Positions 17,355-26,390 of a stretch of 64,000 nucleotides of DNA are shown here, one piece after another; position 1 is the stretch's first letter, and each line of letters starts with the position of its first letter. The notes below the pieces were generated by a model. It was not told where the DNA came from, made no database searches, and saw nothing but the letters and a program-made list of their open reading frames with translations. Source of the stretch: Rhizobium leguminosarum bv. viciae USDA 2370 (GTDB lineage: Bacteria > Pseudomonadota > Alphaproteobacteria > Rhizobiales > Rhizobiaceae); the NCBI RefSeq assembly GCF_002008365.1, contig NZ_MRDL01000022.1, forward strand, positions 166,881 through 230,880. Direction: 5' to 3'. Both the position numbers and the translations under genes were made by a program.

Positions 17355-17637
17355 CCTCTAAACAGAGGGGTTTGTGTTGGCCGCCTTCAGGCCCTGTATC
17401 AACGCGACTGGGGTCTATCTGTTGCCGTCGTCTCCGGTCAGGTGATGCTAGAAGTTTGCATCGACAGCATAAATCGTCGGCGCACCGAAGCAAACCTAGC
17501 GGCTTGGACTGCCCATAGCGGATCGAGAATGGAATCGATGGAACGCAAAAATTGACTGGAACGACATCGCCATCCCGCCGCGCTCAGTTAGCCGGAGCGC
17601 TCGTCAACCCAGTGATGCGTGCCACGTAGGCCGTCGT
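17355..17637. other. Stretch after the OrfA-like gene, no gene recognised
   Basis: Probably decayed insertion-sequence DNA where OrfB would be expected; none of the short frames could be matched to the transposase core. Confidence 0.4.
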
Positions 17638-17724
17638 TTAATACCAGCGTCCTCGGCCGTACCAGCCGCCGCCGCCTAGCAAAAGAAGTATCACAACGAT
17701 TATGAGAAGGGTTGTGAGATCCAT
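17638..17724 (-). CDS. Tiny membrane protein (28 residues)
   Basis: The translation is MDLTTLLIIVVILLLLGGGG followed by WYGRGRWY: one hydrophobic segment and a glycine/aromatic tail. AAGGAG lies seven bases upstream of ATG. Very short hydrophobic proteins of this pattern recur in rhizobial genomes and are usually left unannotated or called small hydrophobic proteins. Too short for automatic gene callers with a length cut-off. Function unknown. Confidence 0.65.
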   Translation of the reverse strand: MDLTTLLIIVVILLLLGGGGWYGRGRWY

Positions 17725-18024
17725 GTGCGTTCTCCTTGGGGACCACCACCATCTCGTTCGCGCCCGACGGGCGTTGCTCATGGTGGGACTCCCTTGCTTA
17801 CAACGGCAATGACCGGGATTGGTTCCATTCGATGACCACTACCCGGCCGGCGACGACCTGGGCGGAGTTTAAACTGGGCCGGGAGGGCACACTCAATCTC
17901 CACAGCCCCTCCGCCAGCGTACCGGCCGCCGCAAGGACGGAAAGCTGCGAGGGGTGAACCCGGCAGCGCGTGGTATCAACGGCTATCTATCGCTTCGTGG
18001 CATCCGGCCACGGCTTGGCGATGA
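17725..18024. other. Stretch without a recognisable gene
   Basis: About 300 bp between the tiny membrane protein and the recombinase remnant. Short frames only, none with a credible ribosome site or family resemblance. Confidence 0.4.
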
Positions 18025-18225
18025 CGAGGGCGCACCGTCAACCTGGTTCTGGCTGAGGCCTCAGACACACCCGTCGCAACCATTCTGCGCGAGATGGGCG
18101 AGGACTACGCAACGATCGCTGAGATGCTCGGGCAGAAGACCGAGGCCATGGCCAAGCACTATTCGCGTCTGGCTGACACATCCAAGAAGATGGCGAGACG
18201 GTCAGCGATCTCGATGCCGAGGTGA
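18025..18225 (+). pseudogene. C-terminal remnant of a tyrosine recombinase (integrase)
   Basis: In this frame the text reads VATILREMGEDYATIAEMLG, QKTEAMAKHYSRLADTSKKM and stops at 18225. Helix ATIAEMLGQKTEAMAKHYS with the His-Tyr pair matches the end of phage-type integrases, the Tyr being the nucleophile. A stop at 18022-18024 and the absence of the Arg-His-x-x-Arg part show that only the tail remains. It lies 106 bp from the 3' end of tRNA-Phe, the position expected for an integrase of an element inserted at a tRNA gene. Confidence 0.75.
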
Positions 18226-18242
18226 ACAGACGAAAACGAAAA

Positions 18243-18274
18243 GCGTCTAGAAGACAAAAATAGTGTCTAGACGC
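18243..18274. repeat. Inverted repeat beside the recombinase remnant
   Basis: GCGTCTAGA (18243-18251) is perfectly inverted at 18266-18274 (TCTAGACGC) with a 14-nt spacer. It could be a recombinase arm site or a transcription terminator; no T run follows on the plus strand, which disfavours the latter. Confidence 0.55.
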
Positions 18275-18331
18275 GGCCGGACCGCGTTAACATAAGGAAC
18301 TAAAACATGCGCAAAAGCGGTGATTTATGAG

Positions 18332-18407
18332 TGGTGCCCAGGACCGGAATCGAACCAGTGACACGCGGATTTTCAATCCGCTGCTCTACCAACTGAGCTA
18401 CCTGGGC
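18332..18407 (-). tRNA. tRNA-Phe (anticodon GAA)
   Basis: Read on the minus strand it is 76 nt, begins GCCCAGGTAGCTCAG and ends TCCTGGGCACCA with CCA encoded. The acceptor stem GCCCAGG/CCTGGGC pairs fully, the anticodon loop is TTGAAAA within GCGGAT...ATCCGC, and GGTTCGATTCC is the T arm. Its 3' end faces the accessory region, which makes it a likely integration target. Confidence 0.97.
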
Positions 18408-18602
18408 TAACCTGCTTCCGATGGCTCTTTTCAAGAAAAGAACCGCGGGGCCTTGGTTCACCCCGGAAGCGAGCGGGGTTATAGCATCTTGTTCGCCCAT
18501 GGCAAGCGTCAAATGACTCTTTTTTGACGGTCTTGCCGGCTTTGCCGATTCATGAGGAAAAATAAGACCTTCGCGGGCGGAATTCTCTGAAGAGCGTCGC
18601 GT

Positions 18603-18689
18603 CAAAGCGGACTCATATGACCCGCTTTAGATCTTTGATCGATGCATGTCTTTATTCCAAATCGCTGTGCACCGTTGGTGCGCCATGCA
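18603..18689. repeat. Dispersed ~105-bp repeat, diverged copy in inverse orientation
   Basis: Reads CTTTAGATCTTTGATCGATG, CATGTC..., CGCTGTGCACC..., CGCCATGC and aligns with the reverse complement of the repeat at 18916-19020. It ends at the yacG stop codon. Confidence 0.6.
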
Positions 18690-18902
18690 CTAGCTTTCCT
18701 CATCGGGATAATCGGCCTTGGTCTCGTCGTCGGCAACCGGAATGGCATAGGCGCCGGTCAGCCAGCGGGAGAGATCGGCCTCGCGGCAGCGGTTGCAGCA
18801 GAAGGGGTAATGTTCGCGGTGGGAGGGTTTGCCGCATTCGGGGCAAGGGCGCGTCTTGCGCAGCGGTTCGACCTTGGCGGCCGCTTTCTTCTCTTCAGGC
18901 AT
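18690..18902 (-). CDS. yacG: DNA gyrase inhibitor YacG
   Basis: A 70-residue zinc-finger protein: CPECGKPSHREHYPFCCNRCREADLSRWLTGAYAIPV contains the four Zn-binding Cys as C-x2-C ... C-x3-C and the conserved DLxxW and Y-x-IPV. YacG binds GyrB and inhibits gyrase in other bacteria. Start 18902 (MPEEKKAAAK) gives the usual short length; the frame runs further up only into the repeat. It is the last gene of the minus-strand run infA, maf, yacG. Confidence 0.92.
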   Translation of the reverse strand: MPEEKKAAAKVEPLRKTRPCPECGKPSHREHYPFCCNRCREADLSRWLTGAYAIPVADDETKADYPDEES

Positions 18903-18915
18903 ATCTGTCCGTCCT

Positions 18916-19020
18916 AAAGCATGTCGCGTAAAAGTGTGCAGCGGTTTTTGCGACAACGACATGCGTAAAAACAAAGCCTTAAAGCGCGAGGGATCTGAAG
19001 GATCGTGACGCGCTTTAAGC
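18916..19020. repeat. Dispersed ~105-bp repeat, copy 1
   Basis: Begins AAAGCATGTCGCGTAAAAGT and ends GACGCGCTTTAAGC. A second copy in the same orientation, about 80 to 85 percent alike by eye, is at 62532-62638. Both contain GACATGCGTAAAAACAAAG. The ends are partly complementary (AAAGC...GCTTT). Typical of repeats scattered between rhizobial genes. Confidence 0.75.
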
Positions 19021-19034
19021 ATCGGCCGTCGGGC

Positions 19035-19655
19035 TCAGCCCTCGGGCCACCGGCTATGCACATCGAAGCCTTCGCCGGTCAAAAGCAGAATGGTTTCATA
19101 AAGCGGCAGGCCGACGACATTGGTATAGGAGCCCACCATCTTCTGCACGAAGGTGCCGGCGAGGCCCTGGATGCCGTAGGCGCCTGCCTTGCCGCGCCAC
19201 TGGCCGGAGGCCAGGTAGTTCTCGATCTCGAAGCCAGAGAGACGCTTGAAGCGTACCTTGGTCTCGACGATCTTCTGACGGATCTTGCGATCCGGCGTCA
19301 CCAGGCAAACGCCGGTGTAGACCATATGGTTGCGTCCCGAGAGGAGATGCAGCGAACTCAACGCCTCGTCGGCGAACTCAGCCTTGCCGAGAATGCGCCG
19401 GCCAACGGCGACCACCGTATCGGCAGACAGGATATAGCTGCCCTTCCAGGTGATATCGCCCTTGATGGCGGCAAGGGCAGCTTCCGCCTTCTCAGCCGAA
19501 AGCCTGCGGGCGAGCGAACGCGGATGCTCCGACTTCTTCGGCGCCTCGTCGATATCCATCGGCATCAGGCGCGAGGGCTCGATACCGGCCTGGTTGAGCA
19601 GGTCGACGCGCCGGGGCGAGCCTGAGGCCAGAATGAGCTTGTATTTCAGCGCCAT
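19035..19655 (-). CDS. Maf-family nucleoside triphosphate pyrophosphatase
   Basis: A 206-residue Maf protein: [19 protein letters not shown] at the N-terminus, [25 protein letters not shown] (catalytic Asp in SADTVV), and [31 protein letters not shown] at the end. Maf enzymes hydrolyse non-canonical or pyrimidine/dTTP-like nucleotides and are linked to septum control. The usual start MALKYKLIL at 19655 is used. It sits between infA and yacG, an arrangement conserved in Rhizobiales. Confidence 0.93.
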   Translation of the reverse strand: MALKYKLILASGSPRRVDLLNQAGIEPSRLMPMDIDEAPKKSEHPRSLARRLSAEKAEAALAAIKGDITWKGSYILSADTVVAVGRRILGKAEFADEALSSLHLLSGRNHMVYTGVCLVTPDRKIRQKIVETKVRFKRLSGFEIENYLASGQWRGKAGAYGIQGLAGTFVQKMVGSYTNVVGLPLYETILLLTGEGFDVHSRWPEG

Positions 19656-19712
19656 GGAACCTCGACCATCGGCAGACGGGAGCAAAAACCCTTGCAGGAC
19701 CTTCGGGCAAGC

Positions 19713-19931
19713 TTACTTGAAACGGTAGGTAATCCGGCCCTTGGTCAGATCGTAGGGCGTCATTTCCACAAGCACCTTGTCGCCGGCGAGAACGCGGATG
19801 CGGTTCTTGCGCATGCGGCCGGCCGTGTGGGCGATGATCTCGTGTTCGTTTTCGAGCTTCACGCGGAACGTCGCATTCGGCAGAAGTTCGGTGACGATTC
19901 CCGGGAATTCGAGGACTTCTTCTTTAGGCAT
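19713..19931 (-). CDS. infA: Translation initiation factor IF-1
   Basis: Exactly 72 residues, the universal IF-1 length, with [67 protein letters not shown] pattern (OB fold, split here as [13 protein letters not shown] and KGRITYR). It binds the 30S A site during initiation. Lies 57 bp upstream of maf. Confidence 0.98.
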   Translation of the reverse strand: MPKEEVLEFPGIVTELLPNATFRVKLENEHEIIAHTAGRMRKNRIRVLAGDKVLVEMTPYDLTKGRITYRFK

Positions 19932-20054
19932 ATAAGTGTTTTCTTCCTGTGGGTTGAATAGGCAGCGCAGCGCGCGCCTTTAAAATTTGGGCGGAAACTA
20001 CACAATCAACGCAGGTTTGTGAACCTTGTTGAACGGCCTTTCCTTTATTTGTTT

Positions 20055-20540
20055 TCATGCCGATTGCGCAGCAATGCCATTTCGTTTGAGTAGCCGGCTT
20101 TCGATGAGGCCGGCCAGATGATCGCGGACCTCGCGGTAGCTCTCCAGAATCTGCTCGCGCGTTCCGATTGCAACCGTCGGATCCATCGTCGGCCAGTAGA
20201 CGACATCGACCGCATTCGACCGGGTCAGCTCAAGTGCCGCATGATGGGCCTGCGGCGACAGCGTGATGATCAGATCGAAGTAATCATCCTCGAGCTCTTC
20301 CAGCGTCTGCGGCTGGCGGCGCCCGAGGGAAAGACCGATCTCGTCGAGCACGACATCCACGAAGGGATCGCGCTCGCCGGCGCGAACGCCGGCGGACCTG
20401 ATATAGGTATTGGCCGGCAGAATGCTACGGGCGATCGCTTCGGCTATCGGCGAGCGGATGGCATTCATCCCGCACATGAAGAGGATGGCGCCCGGCCTCT
20501 TTCCCTCCTCGACGTCGACGGGCCGCTCCATTGCCGTCAT
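20055..20540 (-). CDS. Low-molecular-weight protein-tyrosine-phosphatase-like protein
   Basis: A 161-residue protein with the phosphate loop CGMNAIRS (C-x5-R) after strand AILFM and a later [11 protein letters not shown] segment where the acidic residue is expected. Annotated in relatives as low-molecular-weight phosphatase or arsenate-reductase-like. Its ATG overlaps the stop of the UPF0262 gene as ATGA, so the two are translationally coupled. In this conserved cluster (hisD, UPF0262, phosphatase, infA) its substrate has not been established. Confidence 0.87.
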   Translation of the reverse strand: MTAMERPVDVEEGKRPGAILFMCGMNAIRSPIAEAIARSILPANTYIRSAGVRAGERDPFVDVVLDEIGLSLGRRQPQTLEELEDDYFDLIITLSPQAHHAALELTRSNAVDVVYWPTMDPTVAIGTREQILESYREVRDHLAGLIESRLLKRNGIAAQSA

Positions 20541-21010
20541 CCGCGCCAGTAGAGCACGCAGACCAGCGTGAAGAGGCGCCGGGCGGTGTCGAAATCGACC
20601 TCTATCTTGCCGGCCAGCCTATCCTTCAGCGTCTGCGAGCCTTCATTGTGGATCCCGCGCCGGCCCATGTCGATCGCCTCGATGCGGCTTGGCGTCGACG
20701 AACGGATCGCTTCGTAATAGCTCTCGCAGATCATGAAGTAATCCTTGACGATCCGCCGGAAGGGCGTGAGCGACAGGATATGGGTGGCGACACCGCCACC
20801 CTCGTCGGTGGTGATGGCAAAAACCAGCTTCGAATCGACCAGCGAGATGTTCAGCCGGTAAGGTCCGCCGACATGGCCGAGCGGCTCGAAACTATTCTCC
20901 TCGATCAGATCGAAGATGGCGACGGCGCGTTCATGCTCGACATCGGGCGTCGAACGGCCGATCGTATCGTCAAGGACGACGTCGCAAAGCCGGAATTCGC
21001 CCTTCGCCAT
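20537..21010 (-). CDS. UPF0262 family protein
   Basis: A 157-residue protein recognised by [33 protein letters not shown] and [21 protein letters not shown], a family found downstream of hisD in alphaproteobacteria and of unknown function. Start 21010 (MAKGEFRL) lies 4 nt after the hisD stop; it overlaps the next gene by 4 nt. Confidence 0.9.
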   Translation of the reverse strand: MAKGEFRLCDVVLDDTIGRSTPDVEHERAVAIFDLIEENSFEPLGHVGGPYRLNISLVDSKLVFAITTDEGGGVATHILSLTPFRRIVKDYFMICESYYEAIRSSTPSRIEAIDMGRRGIHNEGSQTLKDRLAGKIEVDFDTARRLFTLVCVLYWRG

Positions 21011-21014
21011 GCCC

Positions 21015-22313
21015 TCACCTTTCGAGGTTGAGGCGGATCGCGACCGATCGCGCATGGGCATCGAGGCCTTCGGAAACGGCAAGGGCGATCGCCGCCGGGC
21101 CGAGGGTGCGCAGCTGCTGCGGGCCGAGGCGCAGGATCGAGGTGCGCTTGACGAAATCGAGCACCGAAAGACCGGACGAGAAGCGCGCCGAACGCGCCGT
21201 CGGAAGCACATGGTTCGAACCGCCGACATAATCGCCGATAACTTCAGGTGTATGGGCGCCGATGAAGATCGCGCCGGCATTGCGGATGCCGTCGAGCAGC
21301 CGGTCCGGATCGACGACGGCGAGCTCCAGATGCTCGGCAGCGATGCGGTTTGCCAAAGGTATGGCCTGTTTCAGATCGGCAACCAGGATGACCGCGCCGA
21401 AATCGCGCCAGCTTGCTGCCGCCGTCTCAGCCCGGTTCAACGTCTTCAGCTGGCGTTCGACCGCCTGCTCCACCGCCTTGCCGAATGCTGCATCGTCGGT
21501 GATCAGGATCGGCTGGGAACTGACGTCGTGCTCGGCCTGCGCCAGGAGGTCGGCGGCGATCCAATCCGGATTGTTGTCCTTGTCTGCAATGACAAGCACT
21601 TCAGAGGGGCCGGCGATCATATCGATGCCGACGGTGCCGAAGACATGGCGCTTGGCAGCAGCGACATAGGCATTGCCGGGGCCGGTGATCTTGGCGACCG
21701 GGGCGATCGTCTCGGTGCCATAGGCAAGAGCCGCGATCGCCTGGGCGCCGCCGACACGGTAAATCTCGGTGACACCGACAAGCTTGGCGGCGGCAAGCAC
21801 CGCCGGATTGACGGCGCCGCCAGTGGCAGGAACGGCGATGACGATGCGATCGACACCGGCGACCTTGGCCGGCACGGCGTTCATCAGCACCGAGCTCGGA
21901 TAGCTCGCGGTGCCGCCCGGAACATAGAGCCCGACCGCTTCGATCGCCGTCCAGCGCGAGCCGAGACCGACGCCGAGGTCGTCCTCGTAGATATCGTCCT
22001 TCGGAAGTTGCCGGCGATGGTGGGATTCGATGCGCAGTGCGGCGAGCTTCAGCGCGCCCAGCACTTCCGAGGGCACCGCTTCGACAGCAGCGTCGATTTC
22101 CTCTGATGTGACGCGCATCGGGACGGTGGCGAAATCGATGCCGTCGAATTTCAGCGAATATTCGGCAAGCGCGACATCGCCACGGGCGCGCACGTCATCG
22201 ATGATGGCGCGAACGACGATGTTCACATCCTCGGAGACTTCACGCTTCGTCGTCAGAAAGGCGGCAAAATGCTGCTCGAAACCTTTCGATGCCTGATCCA
22301 GCCAGATTGCCAA
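21015..22313 (-). CDS. hisD: Histidinol dehydrogenase
   Basis: A 432-residue enzyme catalysing the last two oxidations of histidine biosynthesis (L-histidinol to L-histidine, NAD+, Zn2+). Family blocks: [77 protein letters not shown] (metal-site Gln and His) and [23 protein letters not shown]. First gene of the run hisD, UPF0262, phosphatase. Confidence 0.97.
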   Translation of the reverse strand: MAIWLDQASKGFEQHFAAFLTTKREVSEDVNIVVRAIIDDVRARGDVALAEYSLKFDGIDFATVPMRVTSEEIDAAVEAVPSEVLGALKLAALRIESHHRRQLPKDDIYEDDLGVGLGSRWTAIEAVGLYVPGGTASYPSSVLMNAVPAKVAGVDRIVIAVPATGGAVNPAVLAAAKLVGVTEIYRVGGAQAIAALAYGTETIAPVAKITGPGNAYVAAAKRHVFGTVGIDMIAGPSEVLVIADKDNNPDWIAADLLAQAEHDVSSQPILITDDAAFGKAVEQAVERQLKTLNRAETAAASWRDFGAVILVADLKQAIPLANRIAAEHLELAVVDPDRLLDGIRNAGAIFIGAHTPEVIGDYVGGSNHVLPTARSARFSSGLSVLDFVKRTSILRLGPQQLRTLGPAAIALAVSEGLDAHARSVAIRLNLER

Positions 22314-22369
22314 GGCCGATATTCCTTCTCAACTCGAAACTGCGATGTTCAAACTCAAGGCGTCAGGCC

Positions 22370-22801
22370 CTAGAGGTGGCGAGGCTTGGAAGACGCCTCC
22401 CAGGCGCCGCCGATATCGGCCAGCTGGACCTCGATGCATTCGACATCGAGCGCAATCGAGGCCGTGCCCGACAGCGACAGCTCGATCGTGCCCTCCGGCC
22501 CCTCGCCCTTCTTCTCGAAGCGCAACGCCAGCAGCGACAGCACCTCGTCCCGCTTCTGACGGTCGATGCCGAGCGAGCGGACGGCAAGCGCGCGCTTGAA
22601 GACCAGGGCAGCGCGGCGACGCTCGAAACCCCTGCGCTTGCGCTCGGCACCTTCCCAGACGAAACGATTGACGGCAAGCGCGAACTGCGCGTCGCGCGGC
22701 GACCAGTCGATGTCGCCGACCTTGAAGACGCTGTCCTGCATATGCGCGGAAATGATCGCAAGATCCTCGTCATCGAGCGCAACAAGCTTCAGGTCGGTCA
22801 T
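22370..22801 (-). CDS. DUF2948 family protein
   Basis: A 143-residue alphaproteobacterial protein: DLKLVALDDEDLAIISAHMQDSVFKVGDIDW, then RRGFERRRAALVFKRALAVRSLGID and a C-terminal strand region ending ECIEVQLADIGGAWEA. Lies 56 bp upstream of hisD and downstream of murA on the same strand. No function is established for the family. Confidence 0.88.
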   Translation of the reverse strand: MTDLKLVALDDEDLAIISAHMQDSVFKVGDIDWSPRDAQFALAVNRFVWEGAERKRRGFERRRAALVFKRALAVRSLGIDRQKRDEVLSLLALRFEKKGEGPEGTIELSLSGTASIALDVECIEVQLADIGGAWEASSKPRHL

Positions 22802-22915
22802 TCAGTCTCAATCCCATTGCCGGCCGAAGCCGGGCACCGCCGGAATGGCGATGCGTCAGACAAGGGAAATAAGGCGCTGCGGCCAATTACGCAACCGGGA
22901 TAAGGATCGCCTTAG

Positions 22916-22943
22916 ATCCGGATTCCGATTTAAGGAGTTATGC
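22916..22943. repeat. Short palindromic repeat family, copy A
   Basis: ATCCGGATTCCGATTTAAGG followed by AGTTATGC. Related sequences are at 25287-25334 and 55565-55604 (shared CGATTT..GG..TTATGC). It lies just after the murA gene in the direction of transcription. Confidence 0.55.
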
Positions 22944-22958
22944 TCCAGCGCCCGTTCC

Positions 22959-24251
22959 TCACTCGCTGATGCGCTCGACGATGGCGCCGCAGCGGGTCAG
23001 CTTCTCCTCGAGCCGCTCGAAACCGCGGTCGAGGTGATAGACGCGGGACACCGTGGTTTCGCCCTCGGCGGCAAGGCCGGCGATGACCAGCGAGACGGAA
23101 GCGCGCAGATCGGTCGCCATGACAGGCGCGCCGCGCAGGCGCTCGACACCCTCGATCTTCGCCGTCTGGCCGGACAGTGAGATCCTGGCGCCGAGGCGGG
23201 CAAGCTCCTGCACATGCATGAAACGGTTTTCGAAGATGGTCTCGGTGACATGCGAGACGCCTGAAGAGCGGGTCATCAGCGCCATGAACTGCGCCTGCAG
23301 ATCGGTCGGGAAGCCCGGGAAAGGATCGGTGACGATATCGACCGGCTTGATGCCGGCGCCATTGCGCTTGATGCGCATGCCATTGTTGGTCGACGAGATT
23401 TCCGCACCGGCGCGGCGCAGCGTTTCCACCGCGGTTTCGAGCAGCGCCACATCGGTATTCTCGAGCACGACGTCACCGCCGGCCATGGCGACGGCCATGG
23501 CATAGGTGCCGGTCTCGATGCGATCCGGCAGGACGCGGTGGCGGGCGCCGGAGAGCGAGGTGACGCCTTCGATGGTGATCGTCGCCGTGCCGGCGCCCGA
23601 TATCTTGGCGCCCATGGCGTTCAGGCAGTTGGCGAGATCGACGACCTCAGGCTCGCGGGCGGCATTGCCGATCACCGTCGTGCCGCGGGCAAGCGTTGCC
23701 GCCATCATCATCACATGGGTGGCGCCGACGGAGACCTTCGGGAAGGTGTAGCGCGCGCCGATCAGGCCGCCAGCCGGGGCCTTGGCGTTGATATAACCGG
23801 CATCGATCTCCATGCTCGCGCCGAGCGCCGTCAGGCCCTCGATGAAGAGATCAACGGGGCGCGTGCCGATGGCACAGCCGCCCGGCAGCGACACGCGGCA
23901 ATGGCCTTCGCGCGCCAGCAGCGGGCCGATGACCCAGAAGGAGGCGCGCATCTTCGAGACCAGTTCATAAGATGCTGTGGTATCGACGATGGTGCGGCAG
24001 GTGAAATGGATCGTGCGCGAATAGGAATCTTCCTGGCGCTCGCGACGGCCGTTGACGGCGACATCAACGCCGTGATTGCCGAGAATGCGCATCAGCAATT
24101 CGACATCGGCCAGATGCGGCACGTTTTCGAGCGTCAGCGTATCGCTGGTCAGAAGCGAGGCGATCATCAGCGGCAGTGCGGCATTCTTGGCGCCGGAAAT
24201 CGGAATGATGCCATTCAGCTCATTACCGCCGACGATTCTGATACGATCCAT
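22959..24251 (-). CDS. murA: UDP-N-acetylglucosamine 1-carboxyvinyltransferase
   Basis: A 430-residue enolpyruvyl transferase that starts peptidoglycan precursor synthesis. It begins [29 protein letters not shown] (Lys and Asn of the active site) and has the loop [18 protein letters not shown] with the catalytic Cys that fosfomycin modifies. The PEP-site Arg and the end region [21 protein letters not shown] are present. Full length. Confidence 0.97.
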   Translation of the reverse strand: MDRIRIVGGNELNGIIPISGAKNAALPLMIASLLTSDTLTLENVPHLADVELLMRILGNHGVDVAVNGRRERQEDSYSRTIHFTCRTIVDTTASYELVSKMRASFWVIGPLLAREGHCRVSLPGGCAIGTRPVDLFIEGLTALGASMEIDAGYINAKAPAGGLIGARYTFPKVSVGATHVMMMAATLARGTTVIGNAAREPEVVDLANCLNAMGAKISGAGTATITIEGVTSLSGARHRVLPDRIETGTYAMAVAMAGGDVVLENTDVALLETAVETLRRAGAEISSTNNGMRIKRNGAGIKPVDIVTDPFPGFPTDLQAQFMALMTRSSGVSHVTETIFENRFMHVQELARLGARISLSGQTAKIEGVERLRGAPVMATDLRASVSLVIAGLAAEGETTVSRVYHLDRGFERLEEKLTRCGAIVERISE

Positions 24252-24358
24252 GTGCGCTTACGGGCAGCGCCCGCCTTTCCTGAAAGTTCTGCCTTAGAAT
24301 AAGGAGTGAGGTGTTTAGGGGATTTCTCAAGACGCTTCAATTCGCGACGGACGGAACA

Positions 24359-24553
24359 TTACGATTCGTCCATTTTTGCGGCGGGCAGCCCATTTGTTTC
24401 GTCGGCCTGGCCCGAACGGCGGGCGCGGACCTGCTGTTTGCGTCGCCCCAGATTTTCCCTGAGCTTGTCGGCGGCGCGCTCGCGGCGCAGTTTCGCCTGT
24501 GCCTCGATCGCCTCTTTGCGGCTCTGCTGGCCGGTTTCGGTCTTTTCGTTCAT
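24359..24553 (-). CDS. Small conserved basic protein, function unknown
   Basis: A 64-residue highly charged protein: SRKEAIEAQAKLRRERAADKLRENLGRRKQQVRARR, then QADETNGLPAAKMDES. Predicted helical with Arg-rich patches; small proteins with this pattern occur upstream of murA in related rhizobia, to my recollection. No clear ribosome site precedes ATG 24553, which lowers certainty about the start. Confidence 0.6.
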   Translation of the reverse strand: MNEKTETGQQSRKEAIEAQAKLRRERAADKLRENLGRRKQQVRARRSGQADETNGLPAAKMDES

Positions 24554-24707
24554 GGGAACAGGATTAGCTGAATTCGCGCCGATCCAAAAGGCCCTTCGCC
24601 GCAATCGACGCGAAGTTGGAATTTGCAGCTTGCACTGGCCGCCAAGCTGTGGCAATAGCCCCCCGTTCTCGCGATTGAGCCACATGGCTCGCACGGGTCC
24701 TGGTCCT

Positions 24708-24782
24708 GCTGCCGTAGCTCAGTGGTAGAGCACACCCTTGGTAAGGGTGAGGTCGGTGGTTCAATCCCACTCGGCAGCACCA
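24708..24782 (+). tRNA. tRNA-Thr (anticodon GGT)
   Basis: 75 nt: GCTGCCG acceptor strand pairs with CGGCAGC, D arm GCTC...GAGC, anticodon stem CACCC/GGGTG with loop TTGGTAA, T arm GGTGGTTCAATCCC, discriminator A and encoded CCA. Confidence 0.96.
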
Positions 24783-25039
24783 GTTTTCTTGAAAAGACAG
24801 TCAATCTCGACTCCACCCTTCCCGGCGAAAACACCTTATAAGGTGGCGTTTCTCATCAGTTGGCGTCCATAGGCTTTCCTGTCATGGGTTGAGGCGAAAC
24901 CATTCGTCGCGGCATCAGTGACGATCCACCCATTTGCCGACGGTGAAAATCGCGCTAGAGTATTAGCTATCGCAGAGTCTCCCCGGAGGAACTGGGAGAT
25001 GTTGCGCTCATTTCTGTCGAAAATCGTGGAGGAGCGTCG

Positions 25040-25282
25040 ATGGCAACTGAAAGATGGAACAGCCCGGTCAAGGTTGGTTTCGAAAATGCCGATGCGCGAA
25101 CGGTCAATGGTCCGTTCGATGCGCTGAAGTGCCTGGCGGATCTCTGGCCGAGTGTGCGCGGGCTTCGTTATATCAAGGCCCGCAGCACCTGCCGGGCAGC
25201 GCTCGATGGGCGCAAGAGCGTGGAAGAGGCGAGAGCCGAGTTTCTGGCGGCAGCCGAAGAGGCGAAGCTGAAGCTTCATTGA
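25040..25282 (+). CDS. DUF982 family protein
   Basis: An 80-residue protein: VNGPFDALKCLADLWPSVRGLRYIKARSTCRAALDGRKSVEEARAEFLAAAEEAKL is the DUF982 pattern (conserved Trp-Pro, then xCxxAL-G). DUF982 proteins are small, very numerous in Rhizobiales and without known function. The frame on the opposite strand across this place is rejected. Confidence 0.82.
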   Translation: MATERWNSPVKVGFENADARTVNGPFDALKCLADLWPSVRGLRYIKARSTCRAALDGRKSVEEARAEFLAAAEEAKLKLH

Positions 25283-25286
25283 ACTG

Positions 25287-25334
25287 GCGCATAATCCTTT
25301 CCGAAAATCGATTCCGATTTTCGGGGTTATGCGC
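25287..25334. repeat. Short palindromic repeat family, copy B
   Basis: GCGCATAA (25287-25294) pairs with TTATGCGC (25327-25334), and CCGAAAATCG (25301-25310) pairs with CGATTTTCGG (25315-25324) around ATTC. It starts 4 bp after the DUF982 stop and may end its transcript. Confidence 0.7.
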
Positions 25335-25516
25335 TGCACTTCGGTCAGGATTTCCAGACCGCTTCAGGTCGTTCGTAAACGGAACGTGCCGGAACGGGAC
25401 AATGCTTTAATTTTACTTAACCCTGCATCGAACTCGCGCCGGGTTTTGGTGCAGCAGGCGTTGCGCCTGGTACAGGTGTATTCATAGAAGATGGCCAGCC
25501 ATCATGATGATGGTTA

Positions 25517-25553
25517 GAGGCTCGTCACCTCTGCGGTAACGCAGGCGAGCCTC
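25517..25553. repeat. Nested hairpin downstream of a small exported protein gene
   Basis: GAGGCTCG/CGAGCCTC forms the outer stem and CTGCG/CGCAG the inner stem around GTAA. It follows the gene at 25574-25834 in its direction of transcription; no T run is visible, so termination is uncertain. Confidence 0.5.
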
Positions 25554-25573
25554 GTCCGAGCAAAGCGGTTGTT

Positions 25574-25834
25574 TCAGCAGTCCGCGCCGCCCTCATTCTC
25601 CACTTCGACATAACCGACACCAATGATCGTGCCATCCGCCGCGCGGATGAAGGACGGCAAATACTGAGGATCTGCCGGCGTGCAGGCGACGGTCCCGGTA
25701 TATTCGTTGAGGGCGATCTGGTCCTTCGGCAAAGCGGAATAATTCGTGCCGGTTTCCAGCGAGGCGTGGGCGGATCCGGCAAAGACACCGCCTGTTATCA
25801 AGGTCATTGCAGAGATGCGAAGAAGCGACTGCAT
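25574..25834 (-). CDS. Small exported protein, function unknown
   Basis: 86 residues with a signal peptide (MQSLLRISAMTLITGGVFAG, cut after SAHA). The mature part is about 62 residues, with two Cys (VACTPAD and the final ADC) that could form a disulphide in the periplasm. GGAG lies upstream of ATG. Not recognised as a known family. Confidence 0.7.
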   Translation of the reverse strand: MQSLLRISAMTLITGGVFAGSAHASLETGTNYSALPKDQIALNEYTGTVACTPADPQYLPSFIRAADGTIIGVGYVEVENEGGADC

Positions 25835-25950
25835 GGGGGTCTCCAGCGTTTAGGTCCGGCCTTTCAACACGTGGGAGGGTGTTTTGGTTCCCTTCATGCA
25901 TCGCAAAGACATGAGCGCGCGAACCGGCGCGGCATCCCATTCTCAAGACT

Positions 25951-26211
25951 TCAGCGTCGCAGCAGGCGACCACGCACATAGCCTCGCCCGACGACGCCCT
26001 CGGCGATCTCGATCGCCCGCTCTACATCGCCCCGCCGGCGCACGAAACCCTCCAGGATGAGATAGGAGCCGGATATGCTGACGGTGATTTCGCCGGCTTC
26101 GAAATCGGCGGCCGCATGAAGGGCGCTTTCCACCGAGGCGCGCGTCGCGGCATCGCTGTGGCCCTGCCGGCCGGGCTCGTCATGCCCCGTGAATGCTGGA
26201 AAGCCGAGCAC
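25951..26211 (-). CDS. BON-domain-like small protein
   Basis: About 86 residues from GTG 26211. The part ASVESALHAAADFEAGEITVSISGSYLILEGFV followed by DVERAIEIAEGVVG has the alpha-beta pattern of a BON domain (short helix, hydrophobic strand ILEGFV with central Gly, helix). A longer frame to 26427 would overlap the lipoprotein gene on the other strand and is less likely. AGGA lies ten bases before the GTG. Single BON domains bind lipids or surface partners; no further function can be read. Confidence 0.6.
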   Translation of the reverse strand: MLGFPAFTGHDEPGRQGHSDAATRASVESALHAAADFEAGEITVSISGSYLILEGFVRRRGDVERAIEIAEGVVGRGYVRGRLLRR

Positions 26212-26390
26212 CGTGAACGTTTCCTGATGTTGGTTGATGTCTGTTAACGCCGCAGGTACGCATTTCGTTGCGTCCCCCGGAAAAGAAGAGCCTGCTCGAC
26301 AGCGATACCTGCGCGGGCGGCATGGGCTACCCTTGGCGAAAGGTGCGGCGGCTTCCATATCTGGCTGCAGTCGAAAGAGGGATGATGACG

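Noticed and set aside
17736..18250. Short plus-strand frames around the integrase remnant
   Set aside because: Only the frame 18025-18225 resembles a known protein; the others are out of frame with it.
24836..25339. 167-codon minus-strand frame opposite the DUF982 gene
   Set aside because: DUF982 pattern is clear on the plus strand; this frame has no recognisable features.
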